Counted from the stretch's first letter, positions 10,066 to 18,385 are shown. The stretch: 64,000 nucleotides of DNA from Mycolicibacterium boenickei (GCF_010731295.1 NZ_AP022579.1:4092001-4156000), one strand, 5' to 3'. Notes: generated from the letters alone by a model not told the origin. A program made the numbers and translations.

Positions 10066-10695
10066 TCAGCGAGAGAGAGCTGCGACGAAATTGCTTGCCC
10101 GGCTGGTGATCTCGTTCCAGTCTCCGGAAGCGACATGGGCCGGTGGCACCACACCGGTGCCGGCGCACACCGCGAGGGCGCCTGCGTCGAGATAGGACTG
10201 CGCATTGCCCTCGTTGATCCCGCCGGACGGCAGCAACTCGACGTCGGGGTAGGGCCCATGGAGGTCCGACAGGTACTTGGGGCCCATGCTGCTCGCCGGG
10301 AAGATCTTCACCGCGGCGGATCCGAGATCGATTGCCTGGGCCACTTCGGTGGGCGTGAGGGCACCGAGAAACACCGGCACCAACTGGGCGGTCGCGACCG
10401 CGGCGACCTCGGGACGCAGGCCGGGGGTGACCAGGAACCGGGCACCTGCGTCGATGGCGGCGCGGGCCTGATCGGCTGTCATCACGGTGCCGACGCCCAG
10501 CATGATCCCGGCGCCGGACACCGAATCGGCGCAGGACCGAAGATGGTCCAGCACCCCTGGGGTGGTGAAGGTCAGCTCGACCGTGCGGATACCGCCTGCC
10601 GCGATCGCGTGGCACAGATCCGCCGCGTCGGGAATCGTCTCGGCGCGGACCACGCTGAGCACTCGGTCCTGCCGCAACACGTCGAGCGCTGTCAT
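10066..10695 (-). CDS. eda: KDPG/KHG-family aldolase
   Basis: A 209-residue class I aldolase of the 2-keto-3-deoxy-6-phosphogluconate family, which cleaves KDPG to pyruvate and glyceraldehyde 3-phosphate. Visible active-site elements are R17 (SVVRAE), E40 in VELTFTTP, GVGTV (67-71), and Schiff-base K130 in VKIFPASSMGPK, plus a phosphate-binding SGGI segment. The length is normal for the family. The start ATG 10695 overlaps the D-aminoacylase stop by four bases, implying translational coupling. In this operon it would act on the product of the divergent PfkB-type kinase. The gene symbol follows the family; substrate specificity is inferred. Confidence 0.85.
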   Translation of the reverse strand: MTALDVLRQDRVLSVVRAETIPDAADLCHAIAAGGIRTVELTFTTPGVLDHLRSCADSVSGAGIMLGVGTVMTADQARAAIDAGARFLVTPGLRPEVAAVATAQLVPVFLGALTPTEVAQAIDLGSAAVKIFPASSMGPKYLSDLHGPYPDVELLPSGGINEGNAQSYLDAGALAVCAGTGVVPPAHVASGDWNEITSRASNFVAALSR

Positions 10696-12299
10696 CGCAC
10701 ACCTCCATCAGGGCCGCGTCGCAGCGACCGTCCAGCTGTCACCCCGGTGAGCTCGCCGTCATCGAGGGCGAACTGTCCGCGCACCAGGACATGGGTGAAT
10801 CCGGTTGCCGCTGTGCGGGGTTGCTCGTAGGTAGCGGTATCGGCGACGGTTTCCGGGTCGAACAGCACCAGATCGGCCGCGAACCCGGGACGGATGAATC
10901 CGCGGTCCGTGAGCCGGAGTCGGGTGGCCGCCCGCCCACTGAGGTGGCCGACGCATTCCTCGAGCGAGAACAGGCCGAGGTCGCGGCAGTAGTGGCCCAG
11001 GTACCGCGCGAAAGTTCCCCAGCCGCGCGGATGTGGCTTCGATCCGACCAGCAGCCCGTCGCTGCCCGCGGTGTGCCGTGGGTGCCGCATGATCGCCTGC
11101 ACGTTCTCTTCGTGTCCGACGTGCTGCAGGATCCCGGTACCGAGCTCGTCGCGCAGCAGGATGTCGATGCACACGTCGAATGGATCGCGGTGCTCGGCCG
11201 CCGCGATCTGCGCGATCGTGCGGCCCACATGGTGATCCAGTTCCTGATGGGTGACTCCGCTGATCTCGATGGTGCCCCACTCGGCGATCACGCCGTGACA
11301 GCCGTCCGAGCCGCTGACTTCCAGATGGTCGCGGATCCGGGCCAGGGCGCCGGGATCGGTGAGCCGCGCCATGGTCTCTTCGGTGCTTCCGGCGGACGCC
11401 CAGCTCGGCAGGATCGCCGAAAGCGTGGTGGCTCCAGGCAGATACGGGTAGGTGTCCAGGCTGATGTCGGCGCCGGCGGCGGTCGCCGTGTCCAGCATGG
11501 CCAGGAGTTCAGGTGCCCGGCCCCTGTTCGGACCGAAGTTCAGGGTGGCGTGGGCCAGGTGCAGTGGGCAGCCCGATTTGGCGGACAGGTCGACCATCTC
11601 GGCGTACGCCTCGATGGCACCGGCACCGTAGGACCGATGGTGTGGTGAGAAGTAGCCGCCGTAGGACGCCACGGTGCGGCACAGCGCGAGGAGTTCGTCG
11701 TTGTCGGCGTACATCCCTGGCGTGTACGTCAGTCCGGCGGACAAACCGACGGCTCCCTCGGCCATGGCCCGAGCCACGATGGCCTGCATCTCGGTGATCT
11801 GCTCGGCGGTGGCGGGGACGTCGTCCCAGCCGACGACCAGGGCGCGGACGACGCCGTGTGGGACGAGATAGGCGACGTTGGTGGCGATTCCGCGGTCCAG
11901 GCGGTCAAGGTATTCGGCGACGGACCGCCAGTCGAAGTCGAAGTCACTGGGGTCGGTGTTCCAGCCGGCGATCTTGCGGCGGACGACGGCAAGCACCTCG
12001 GACGTCACGGGCGCGTACGACAGTCCGTCCTGCCCGAGTACCTCGGTGGTGACTCCCTGGGTGATGCGCGACGGATGCTCCGGGTTGAGCAGGATCTGCA
12101 GATCCGAATGTGCATGCATGTCGATGAATCCGGGCGCGAGCACCAATCCGGAGGCGTCGATCACCCGATCGGCCGTCGGCGAATCCGCGGGTTCGGTGAT
12201 GATGGCGGCGATGCGGTCGTCGTCGATCAACACATCGGCGTCATACCGGGCGGACTCGGTGCCGTCGACGACGGTGGCGGAGCGGATCAACGTGCGCAT
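10692..12299 (-). CDS. N-acyl-D-amino-acid deacylase (D-aminoacylase)
   Basis: A 535-residue amidohydrolase-superfamily enzyme. Metal-binding HAHSD lies at residues 62-66 after GLVLAPGFIDM. Further family segments are SAGLTYTPGMYA, a LAHA metal ligand region near 245, and the catalytic Asp in TAGSDGLLVG. The C-terminal GRAATRLRLTDRG and PGFAADLVLFD segments are typical of D-aminoacylases. The enzyme removes the acyl group from N-acyl-D-amino acids. It starts at ATG 12299, 12 bases after the PLP-enzyme stop, and overlaps the aldolase start. Together with its neighbours it suggests deacylation of an N-acyl sugar amino acid; that substrate is inference. Confidence 0.88.
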   Translation of the reverse strand: MRTLIRSATVVDGTESARYDADVLIDDDRIAAIITEPADSPTADRVIDASGLVLAPGFIDMHAHSDLQILLNPEHPSRITQGVTTEVLGQDGLSYAPVTSEVLAVVRRKIAGWNTDPSDFDFDWRSVAEYLDRLDRGIATNVAYLVPHGVVRALVVGWDDVPATAEQITEMQAIVARAMAEGAVGLSAGLTYTPGMYADNDELLALCRTVASYGGYFSPHHRSYGAGAIEAYAEMVDLSAKSGCPLHLAHATLNFGPNRGRAPELLAMLDTATAAGADISLDTYPYLPGATTLSAILPSWASAGSTEETMARLTDPGALARIRDHLEVSGSDGCHGVIAEWGTIEISGVTHQELDHHVGRTIAQIAAAEHRDPFDVCIDILLRDELGTGILQHVGHEENVQAIMRHPRHTAGSDGLLVGSKPHPRGWGTFARYLGHYCRDLGLFSLEECVGHLSGRAATRLRLTDRGFIRPGFAADLVLFDPETVADTATYEQPRTAATGFTHVLVRGQFALDDGELTGVTAGRSLRRGPDGGVR

Positions 12300-12311
12300 G
12301 ACAGATCCGGC

Positions 12312-13619
12312 TCAGAAGTAGGTACGGATCAGGTCGACGATCACGGGATCGGCTTCCTGCTGGGCGACCACCGGGATCCATCGCCACTTGTCGAAGGCGG
12401 TGCACGGGTGCGAAAGGCCCAGGCGCACCACGTCACCCACGCGGATGTCGGAATCGGGCGGGAGGGTCAGGAATGCGTGCTGGTCGTTGACGGCCACGAT
12501 CTCGGCGCCCGTGACAGGCCGGGCCGGGGCACCGAGTTGCGAGGCGACCAGTTGCGCCGTGGGCAGCCCCTCATCGAACGGGACATCGCGCTTTCCGGCA
12601 TCCAGCAGTGCCAGCCCGGGCTCGGGGCGTGACACCACCCGTGCCCAGGTGTGCATCGCCGAGCGCAGCCGGTACGGTTCGCCGCCACGGCCGAACGGCG
12701 TGATCCCGGTGTAGAAGCCGTCGTCGTGGATGATGTAGGCCCCCGCGCGGACCACGACGTGTGTGCGGCCGCCGGCCAGTGGAGCCAGGACTTCCGCCAC
12801 CAGATCGAAATAGGCGCTGCCACCGGCGGTTACGTAGACATCGGCATCGGTGGGGTAGAGGCCGCCGGCTTCGATGATCCGGTGCAGGCGAGCCATTTCC
12901 TCCAGGTAGTGCCGGACGCGGGCCAGGGAGGCCTCGGATGCGTCGTGTGCCAGCGACCCCTCGTAGCCCGAAACGCCGGCCAGGCGCAGGGTGTCGGTCG
13001 CCGCGATCCGTGCGGCCACGGCGGCGGCCTCGTCGACCGACCGGGCACCGGTTCGCCCGCCGGGCGCACCCAATTCGACGAGTACCGGAATCGGCCGTGC
13101 CACCGGGGTTTCGGCGAGTGCCGCAGCCATCGCGTCCACGGTGGCGGTCGAGTCTGCCCAGCTGAGCACCTCGAGGTCGGGCCGGGCGGCCATCTCCAGG
13201 GCCAGCCAGCGCAGGGCGGACGGGTCGACCAGGGTGTTGGCGAGCTGGATCCGCCGGACACCGAAACTCACCCCGACACGTACCTGGCTGGGCGTGGCCA
13301 GGGTGATACCCCATGCGCCGCTGCGCAACTGGCGGTCCCACAGGACCGGCGACATGGTGGTCTTCCCGTGCGGGGCCAGTTCCACGCCGTGCTCGGTGCA
13401 CCAGGCCGCCATGGCGGCCACGTTGTCCTCGATGGCTGAATCGTCCAGCGTCATCACCGGTGTGATGAAGGACGAGAGCCGCGGCTGGGTGGCGAGGAAC
13501 TCCGCGGCAGTGAGGCCGTCGGCCGCTGCCGGAAGAGCCTTGTCCAGTTCCGACAGTCGTTCGGCGCGGAGTGTGTCCCACGCCCGACTTTCCAGCGCGG
13601 GTTCGCCTCGCGTCGTCAT
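12312..13619 (-). CDS. PLP-dependent amino-acid deaminase/aldolase (alanine-racemase fold, D-serine dehydratase-like domain)
   Basis: A 435-residue fold-type III PLP enzyme. The Schiff-base lysine is K86 in LAPHGKTTMSP. The C-terminal D-serine-dehydratase-like domain has a HPC pair (about His404 and Cys406), the divalent-metal site of the eukaryotic-type D-serine dehydratase and low-specificity D-threonine aldolase group. That group also includes, to my knowledge, a D-glucosaminate dehydratase from Pseudomonas. The expected product is a 2-keto acid via an imine. The start is ATG 13619 with GGAGG at 13631-13635; the longer frame to 13700 lacks a ribosome-binding site. It is the first gene of the leftward operon, divergent from the kinase. 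Confidence 0.85.
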   Translation of the reverse strand: MTTRGEPALESRAWDTLRAERLSELDKALPAAADGLTAAEFLATQPRLSSFITPVMTLDDSAIEDNVAAMAAWCTEHGVELAPHGKTTMSPVLWDRQLRSGAWGITLATPSQVRVGVSFGVRRIQLANTLVDPSALRWLALEMAARPDLEVLSWADSTATVDAMAAALAETPVARPIPVLVELGAPGGRTGARSVDEAAAVAARIAATDTLRLAGVSGYEGSLAHDASEASLARVRHYLEEMARLHRIIEAGGLYPTDADVYVTAGGSAYFDLVAEVLAPLAGGRTHVVVRAGAYIIHDDGFYTGITPFGRGGEPYRLRSAMHTWARVVSRPEPGLALLDAGKRDVPFDEGLPTAQLVASQLGAPARPVTGAEIVAVNDQHAFLTLPPDSDIRVGDVVRLGLSHPCTAFDKWRWIPVVAQQEADPVIVDLIRTYF

Positions 13620-13695
13620 GCCGATCGAATCCTCCATGGTGATTCTGGCGCGTGAAGAAGCGTCAGAACGGCGTGAGCTGCTACGTTGCGCAGAA

Positions 13696-13746
13696 TGCAA
13701 TTAGTGTTGCAATTTGCGATGTGACATGTCTAACATGGCTTGCAAC
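13696..13746. promoter_or_regulatory. Inverted repeats in the divergent control region (candidate IclR operator)
   Basis: The 169-base gap between the PLP-enzyme start and the kinase start is AT-richer than its surroundings. TGCAA (13696-13700) and TTGCA (13707-13711) form one dyad. GTTGCAA (13706-13712) and TTGCAAC (13740-13746) form a second, wider one, enclosing the palindrome GACATGTC. Such half-sites in a divergent promoter region, next to an IclR gene of the same cluster, suggest its operator. Binding is not shown. Confidence 0.4.
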
Positions 13747-13788
13747 ACCGCGTCAATCGTTCAACCCCGAAGGACGGGAGTGCCCGAA

Positions 13789-14814
13789 ATGTCCACAGAC
13801 TCCGTCGGCGGAGTTGCCTGCGTCGGGGAACCGCTGGTCCTGGCCGGTGGGGAAGTTGAATTGCACCTGGCCGGTGCTCAAGCCGAATTGCACCTGGCCG
13901 GTGCGGAAGCCAACGTCGCGGCCGGACTCGTCTCCTGGGGCATCCCCGCCTCCTTCGTCGGCCGGCTCGGCGACGACGGTTACGGCGACCTGATCAGATC
14001 GGAGCTCACGGCGCGCGGCGTCGACATCTCCGCGGTCGAGATCGACTCGGCCCGGCCCACCGGGCACTACTCGAAAGACACCGCGCCCGACGAGGCGGGG
14101 GAGCCGCGCAGCGTCAGCCGCTACCACCGGACGGGCTCGGCGGCGTCGGCGATGACGCCAGAATTCCTCGACTCGGCCGCGGTCGCGTCGGCCTTCGGGC
14201 GCGCGTCGGTCGTGCACTGCAGCGGCATCACGCCGGCCCTGTCGGACAGTTGCCGGGCCATGATGCGCCGGTTGCTCACCGACCGGCCGGGAATCAACGG
14301 GTTGCTGAGCTTCGACGTGAACTGGCGCGAACAGCTGTGGCCCGACGGCGATCCGGCGGAGGTGGTGGCCCTGGCCAACCTGGCCGATGTCGTCCTGGTG
14401 GGCGCCGACGAGGCGATCCGTGTCGCCGGGACCGATGATCCGGTGGCGCTGCGTCGGATCCTGCCGAACCCGGAGACCCTGGTCATCAAAGACGGCGCGG
14501 AGCAGGCGCTGGCGATCGACCGGGCCGGCGATGTGATCGCCGTTCCGGCCCTGCGCGTCGAGGTCGTGGAGCCGGTGGGTGCGGGTGATGCCTTTGCCGC
14601 CGGTTTCCTCAGCGGCGTCGTGCTGGGTGACGATCCGGAATCGTGCCTGCGGCGCGGACACATCGGCGCCGCCGTCACTCTGACTGTCGTGGCGGATTCG
14701 GCGCCGCCACCGCCGGATGCGGCGGTCGAGCATCTGCTGGATTGCACAGACGGGGAGTGGGCTGCGACGGCGGTGAGCGAGGCCGGGTTCACCGTGTGCG
14801 GGAGCAGGCGGTGA
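13789..14814 (+). CDS. PfkB-family sugar-acid kinase (2-keto-3-deoxygluconate kinase-like)
   Basis: A 341-residue ribokinase-fold enzyme. It has the N-terminal CVGE segment, AEANVAAGL and GRLGDDGYGD, the DVNWREQLW segment typical of KDG kinases, and the catalytic VEPVGAGDAFAAGF near residue 265. It would phosphorylate 2-keto-3-deoxygluconate or a related sugar acid to feed the aldolase encoded on the other side of the divergent promoter. The start is ATG 13789, eight bases after GGGAG; the frame continues up to 13714 without support. A 9-residue unit is repeated in tandem just after the N-terminus (see the repeat at 13831-13911). The gene overlaps the IclR gene by four bases. Confidence 0.85.
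   Translation: MSTDSVGGVACVGEPLVLAGGEVELHLAGAQAELHLAGAEANVAAGLVSWGIPASFVGRLGDDGYGDLIRSELTARGVDISAVEIDSARPTGHYSKDTAPDEAGEPRSVSRYHRTGSAASAMTPEFLDSAAVASAFGRASVVHCSGITPALSDSCRAMMRRLLTDRPGINGLLSFDVNWREQLWPDGDPAEVVALANLADVVLVGADEAIRVAGTDDPVALRRILPNPETLVIKDGAEQALAIDRAGDVIAVPALRVEVVEPVGAGDAFAAGFLSGVVLGDDPESCLRRGHIGAAVTLTVVADSAPPPPDAAVEHLLDCTDGEWAATAVSEAGFTVCGSRR
13831..13911 (+). repeat. 27-bp tandem repeat within the kinase gene
   Basis: Units at 13858-13884 and 13885-13911 are identical except for two bases near the end of the unit. A third, degenerate unit precedes them at 13831-13857. They encode PLVLAGGEV, ELHLAGAQA and ELHLAGAEA. The last unit runs into the conserved NVAAGL of the family, so one middle unit appears to be an in-frame insertion. 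Confidence 0.85.
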
Positions 14815-15560
14815 GCCAAAGTGTCGGACGGGCATTGCAGCTGCTGATTCAGCTTGGCAAGGGCCCCGCCAGTCTGGACGAGCTCGCCGCCGCGACGGAT
14901 GTGCACAAGACCACGGTGATGAGGCTGCTGCGCACCCTGTCCGACGAGCGGTTCACGTTCCGCGACAACAACAATCGCTATCACCTGGGATCACGGATCT
15001 TCGAACTCGCCGCACACGGCACCGATCAGCGGGAGATCCGTCAGATCGCCTCGCGCCATCTCGTCGAGTTCAACCGCGAATACGGCCGCACCACGCACCT
15101 CGCCGCGATGGAAGGCGGCGACATCGTCTACATCGACAAGCTCGAATCCCACGATCAGATCCGGATGTACTCGCGGATCGGCCTGACCGCCAACCTGAAT
15201 TCGACCGCCGTCGCCAAGGTGATCCTCGCCGACCTGAACGACGCGGAGTTGCGACCGATCGTCGCCACGATGGACTTCAGCCGGCGCGCGGCCAACACCA
15301 TCACCACGCCGGAGGCGTACCTGCGCGAGATCGAAACCGTGCGGGCGCAGGGCTGGGCCCAGGACCGCGAAGAGAACGAGCCGTCGATCAATTGCGTGGG
15401 GGTACCGATCCGCGGTGCGAACGGCCGGGTCGTCGCCGCGGTGTCGGTGTCGGTGCCCGACGTGGTGCTGCCCTTCGACAAGGTCCTCGAACTCCTGCCG
15501 CCGCTGCAGGCGGTAGGTGAACGCATCTCGGCCGAATGCGGTTACCGGCCCCCTTCGTAA
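14811..15560 (+). CDS. IclR-family transcriptional regulator
   Basis: A 249-residue regulator. The N-terminal winged helix (about 3-65) reads VGRALQLLIQLGKGPASLDE, followed by the recognition helix HKTTVMRLLRTL and the wing NNRYHLGSRIFELA. The C-terminal IclR effector domain (about 75-245) includes RTTHLAAMEGGDIVYIDKLE and SINCVGVPIRGANGRVVAAV. The start is GTG 14811, overlapping the kinase stop as GTGA; an in-frame GTG a few codons upstream is possible. It most likely senses an intermediate of the local pathway and controls both divergent operons. Confidence 0.88.
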   Translation: MSQSVGRALQLLIQLGKGPASLDELAAATDVHKTTVMRLLRTLSDERFTFRDNNNRYHLGSRIFELAAHGTDQREIRQIASRHLVEFNREYGRTTHLAAMEGGDIVYIDKLESHDQIRMYSRIGLTANLNSTAVAKVILADLNDAELRPIVATMDFSRRAANTITTPEAYLREIETVRAQGWAQDREENEPSINCVGVPIRGANGRVVAAVSVSVPDVVLPFDKVLELLPPLQAVGERISAECGYRPPS

Positions 15561-15608
15561 CCCGACTGGAAATCATCGAAACCACCGAAAGCAGAGGAGA
15601 TTCCCACC

Positions 15609-16013
15609 GTGTCCGATTCCCAGGTCATCCGCACCGATGACGCACCAGCACCGGCGCACACCTTCAGCCAGGGCATCCGTAAGGGCGCCATGTTGCAGGT
15701 GTCGGGGCAGGGCCCGATGGACCCCGCGACCAACACCTACATCGGCGAAGGCGACGTCAAGGTGCAGACCCGGCGGACACTGGAGAACGTCAAGGCGATC
15801 CTGGCGGCAGGCGGCGCGGGTGTCGACGATGTCCTGATGTTCCGGGTCTACCTCACCAAGCGTGAGGACTTCGCGGCGATGAACGAGGTATACGGCGAGT
15901 TCATCGCCGAGAACGTCAAATCCGACCAGCTGCCCTGCCGGACAACGGTATTCGTCGACCTCCCGCACGAGGTCATGCTGGTCGAGATCGACGCGCTGGC
16001 CGTCGTGGGCTAG
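15609..16013 (+). CDS. ridA: RidA-family enamine/imine deaminase
   Basis: A 134-residue Rid-family protein with the KGAMLQVSGQGPMDPATN segment, QTRRTLENVKAILAAGGAG and the catalytic Arg segment PCRTTVFVDLPH. RidA proteins hydrolyse reactive 2-imino acids released by PLP enzymes to 2-keto acids plus ammonia. The start is GTG 15609, ten bases after AGGAG. It follows the IclR gene by 48 bases on the same strand. Its presence beside a PLP-dependent deaminase supports a pathway with an imine intermediate. Confidence 0.9.
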   Translation: MSDSQVIRTDDAPAPAHTFSQGIRKGAMLQVSGQGPMDPATNTYIGEGDVKVQTRRTLENVKAILAAGGAGVDDVLMFRVYLTKREDFAAMNEVYGEFIAENVKSDQLPCRTTVFVDLPHEVMLVEIDALAVVG

Positions 16014-16022
16014 CCAGGACGG

Positions 16023-17279
16023 CTAGCTCAGCAGACCCCGTGCCACGTGGGTGATCTGCACCTCGTTGCTGCCGGCGTAGATCATCAGGGACTTGGCATC
16101 ACGGGCCAGCTGTTCGACCCGGTACTCGGTCATGTAGCCGTTGCCGCCGAACAGTTGGACCGCCTCCATCGCGACGTCGGTGGCGGCCTGCGAGCAGTAC
16201 CACTTGATGGCCGAGGCCTCGGCCAGTGAGATCGGCACGCCCTTCTCGGCGGATTCGATGACGCGGAACAGCATGTTGCGCACGTTCATCCGGGCCACTT
16301 CCATGTTGGCCAGCTTGAGCTGGATCAACTGGAACTGGCCGATCTCCTGACCCCACAGGGTGCGGCTCTTGGCGTAGTCGACACTCAACCGCAGGCATTC
16401 CTCGATCACGCCCAGCGCCATCGCGGCCACCCCGATGCGTTCGGCCGAGAAGTTCGACCGTGCGCTGGCGCGGCCCTCGTCGACCCCGTCCGCGGTTTCG
16501 GAACCTTCGGTCTCGCCGAGCAGCCGATCGCGTCCCAGCCGGACGTTGTTGAAGAACAGCTCGCCGGTGCGTGACGAGTGAATGCCCATCTTGCGGAACG
16601 GCTTCGACTGCACGAAGCCCTCCATGCCGCGGTCGAGCACGAAGGTGAGCACCTTGCGGTTGCGCGGATCTGAAGCGGAATCACCCGCCGTGTTCTCAGC
16701 GAGCTTGGCGTAGACCACCACGACGTCGGCGTCGGGCCCGTTGGTGATGAAGGTCTTCTGGCCGTTGAGGATGTAGTCGTCCCCATCGCGGGTGACGTAG
16801 GACTTCATCCCGCCGAAGGCGTCCGAGCCCGAATCGGGTTCGGTGATCGCCCACGCGCCGACCTTCTCGTAGGTCACCAGACCGGGCAGCCAGCGTTCCT
16901 GCTGGGCCAGCGTGCCGCGACTCTGGATGGTCGACACGGTCAGGCCCAGGCTGACGCCCAACCCGGTCACCAGGCCCATCGACACCCGGCACAGTTCGCT
17001 GATCAGGACGAACCCCATGCCCGGCGAGCCGCTGCCGCCGAACATCCCGCCGCGGGCACCCGACGGCTTGGCGTCGCCGCTGCGCAGTTTCTCCAGCCGC
17101 TTGTCCAGCGACTCCTTGGCGAGCGCGTCGATCCCGAAGGTGGCGAACAGCTTTCGCACGATCGGGTACGGCTCCATGTCGCCGCTCTCGAGCTCGTCGA
17201 GGTGGGGCCGGATCTCCTTGTCCACGAACTCGCGAACAGCGTCCCGGACAGCGATGTCGACGTCAGACCAATCAAGCAT
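16023..17279 (-). CDS. Acyl-CoA dehydrogenase
   Basis: A 418-residue flavoprotein of the acyl-CoA dehydrogenase family, with the N-terminal helical domain, the middle FAD segment WAITEPDSGSDAFGGMKS, and the C-terminal helical domain including LFGGNGYMTEYRVEQLARDA. The canonical C-terminal IYEGT, whose Glu is the catalytic base in the medium-chain enzyme, reads IYAGS here, with Ala near residue 402. An alternative base on another helix, as in the isovaleryl-CoA type, is possible. An insertion rich in Gly and Ser (about 72-90, GARGGMFGGSGSPG) sits in the N-terminal domain. It is convergent with ridA and follows the MpaB-type gene by 27 bases, probably in one transcript. Confidence 0.9.
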   Translation of the reverse strand: MLDWSDVDIAVRDAVREFVDKEIRPHLDELESGDMEPYPIVRKLFATFGIDALAKESLDKRLEKLRSGDAKPSGARGGMFGGSGSPGMGFVLISELCRVSMGLVTGLGVSLGLTVSTIQSRGTLAQQERWLPGLVTYEKVGAWAITEPDSGSDAFGGMKSYVTRDGDDYILNGQKTFITNGPDADVVVVYAKLAENTAGDSASDPRNRKVLTFVLDRGMEGFVQSKPFRKMGIHSSRTGELFFNNVRLGRDRLLGETEGSETADGVDEGRASARSNFSAERIGVAAMALGVIEECLRLSVDYAKSRTLWGQEIGQFQLIQLKLANMEVARMNVRNMLFRVIESAEKGVPISLAEASAIKWYCSQAATDVAMEAVQLFGGNGYMTEYRVEQLARDAKSLMIYAGSNEVQITHVARGLLS

Positions 17280-17306
17280 TCCGACAGCTTAGACAGGTGT
17301 CAAAAG

Positions 17307-18329
17307 TCAGGCTGCGGGGCGGCGGGCCGGCCGTCGCAGCGCCGGGAGTGAGAACGTGGTGTGGACCAGGGACCCGGCCCGATCCAGCAGGGTCTTGTGG
17401 CGCGGCAGGTAGTGCATCGGCAGCCCCCGGCGGTCGCGGGGCGGGGCCATGAAGCTGGGTGCTTCCACCAGCGGGCCGTCGGCTGGCAGTTTCCCGGCCG
17501 CGCGGCGGTAGGCCGACAGGGCGCGCGGGTGCAGCCTGATCTCGTCGGGCACGGCGATGAACGCCAATTCGACCGCCTTGCCGAAGATCCGCAGTAGCAC
17601 CTCGTCGCCGGGCGTCCACCGCATCCCGGCCTTCTCCCGCACCGCCGGGTCGAACAGGCCTGCGGCGATCCAGCGCTGCGCGCCGACAAGGGGTTTGAAC
17701 AGTTGATCCCAGACCGGTGTGGGCATCAGCACGAACCACGGCTTGGGGATCCGGATGGTGAAGATGTCGAGGGTGGCCCGGTTGATCTCCAGCTCGTCGC
17801 GGCACTTGGCGTCCCAGTACTCCTGAAACTCTTCCCAGCTCTTGGGGACCGGTCGCATGCTCATGCCGTACATCCGGTACCACTGCACGTGTTCGTCGAA
17901 GAGCTGTTGCTTCTCGGCTTCGGTGAGGCCGCCGCAGAAATACTCCGCGGTCTTGATGATCAGCATGAAGAACGTGGCGTGCGCCCAGTAGAACGTCTCG
18001 GGGTTGAGCGCGTGGTAGCGCCGACCCTGGTTGTCGACGCCTTTGATGGTGGTGTGGAAGCCCTTGATCTGGGCGCCGGTGTCGGCCGCACGCTCGCCGT
18101 CGTACACCACGCCCATGATCGGGTACACCGACCGGGCCACCCGCTGTAGCGGCTCGCGCAGCAGGATCGAATGCTCCTCGACGCCAGCGCCGAGTTCCGG
18201 ATACATGTTCTGGATCGCGCCGATCCAGACGCCCAGCATCCCGGTGCGCAGGTCACCGAAGTACTTCCAGGTCAGCGAATCCGGGCCGAGTGGGTCGTGC
18301 TCGCCGGTGGTGGTGGCTCGTGTGGTCAT
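17307..18329 (-). CDS. MpaB-type oxygenase family protein (DUF2236)
   Basis: A 340-residue soluble protein of the MpaB/latex-clearing-protein-like family (DUF2236). Family features are the N-terminal GPDSLTWKYFGDLRTGMLG segment, the heme-environment segments VYPIMGVVYDG and YHALNPETFYWAHATFF, and a C-terminal basic tail. MpaB-type proteins are heme-dependent oxygenases; substrates in mycobacteria are mostly unknown. The start is ATG 18329. A symmetric operator-like dyad lies 57 bases upstream. The acyl-CoA dehydrogenase follows on the same strand, suggesting a lipid or terpenoid degradation pair. Confidence 0.8.
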   Translation of the reverse strand: MTTRATTTGEHDPLGPDSLTWKYFGDLRTGMLGVWIGAIQNMYPELGAGVEEHSILLREPLQRVARSVYPIMGVVYDGERAADTGAQIKGFHTTIKGVDNQGRRYHALNPETFYWAHATFFMLIIKTAEYFCGGLTEAEKQQLFDEHVQWYRMYGMSMRPVPKSWEEFQEYWDAKCRDELEINRATLDIFTIRIPKPWFVLMPTPVWDQLFKPLVGAQRWIAAGLFDPAVREKAGMRWTPGDEVLLRIFGKAVELAFIAVPDEIRLHPRALSAYRRAAGKLPADGPLVEAPSFMAPPRDRRGLPMHYLPRHKTLLDRAGSLVHTTFSLPALRRPARRPAA

Positions 18330-18385
18330 CGCGTCCTCGTTGACTCGTCATGACATGGATCACAGCTGAGGCCAACGATAGTAGT

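Noticed and set aside
10020..10259. Longer GntP frame reaching into the aldolase gene
   Set aside because: It would overlap most of the 3' part of the aldolase; the extra sequence is Pro/Ser/Arg-rich and ATG 10019 has AGGAGG.
13714..13788. N-terminal extension of the sugar kinase from ATG 13714
   Set aside because: The extra residues (MRCDMSNMACNTASIVQ) are not like PfkB kinases, and they overlap the operator-like dyads; ATG 13789 has a ribosome-binding site.
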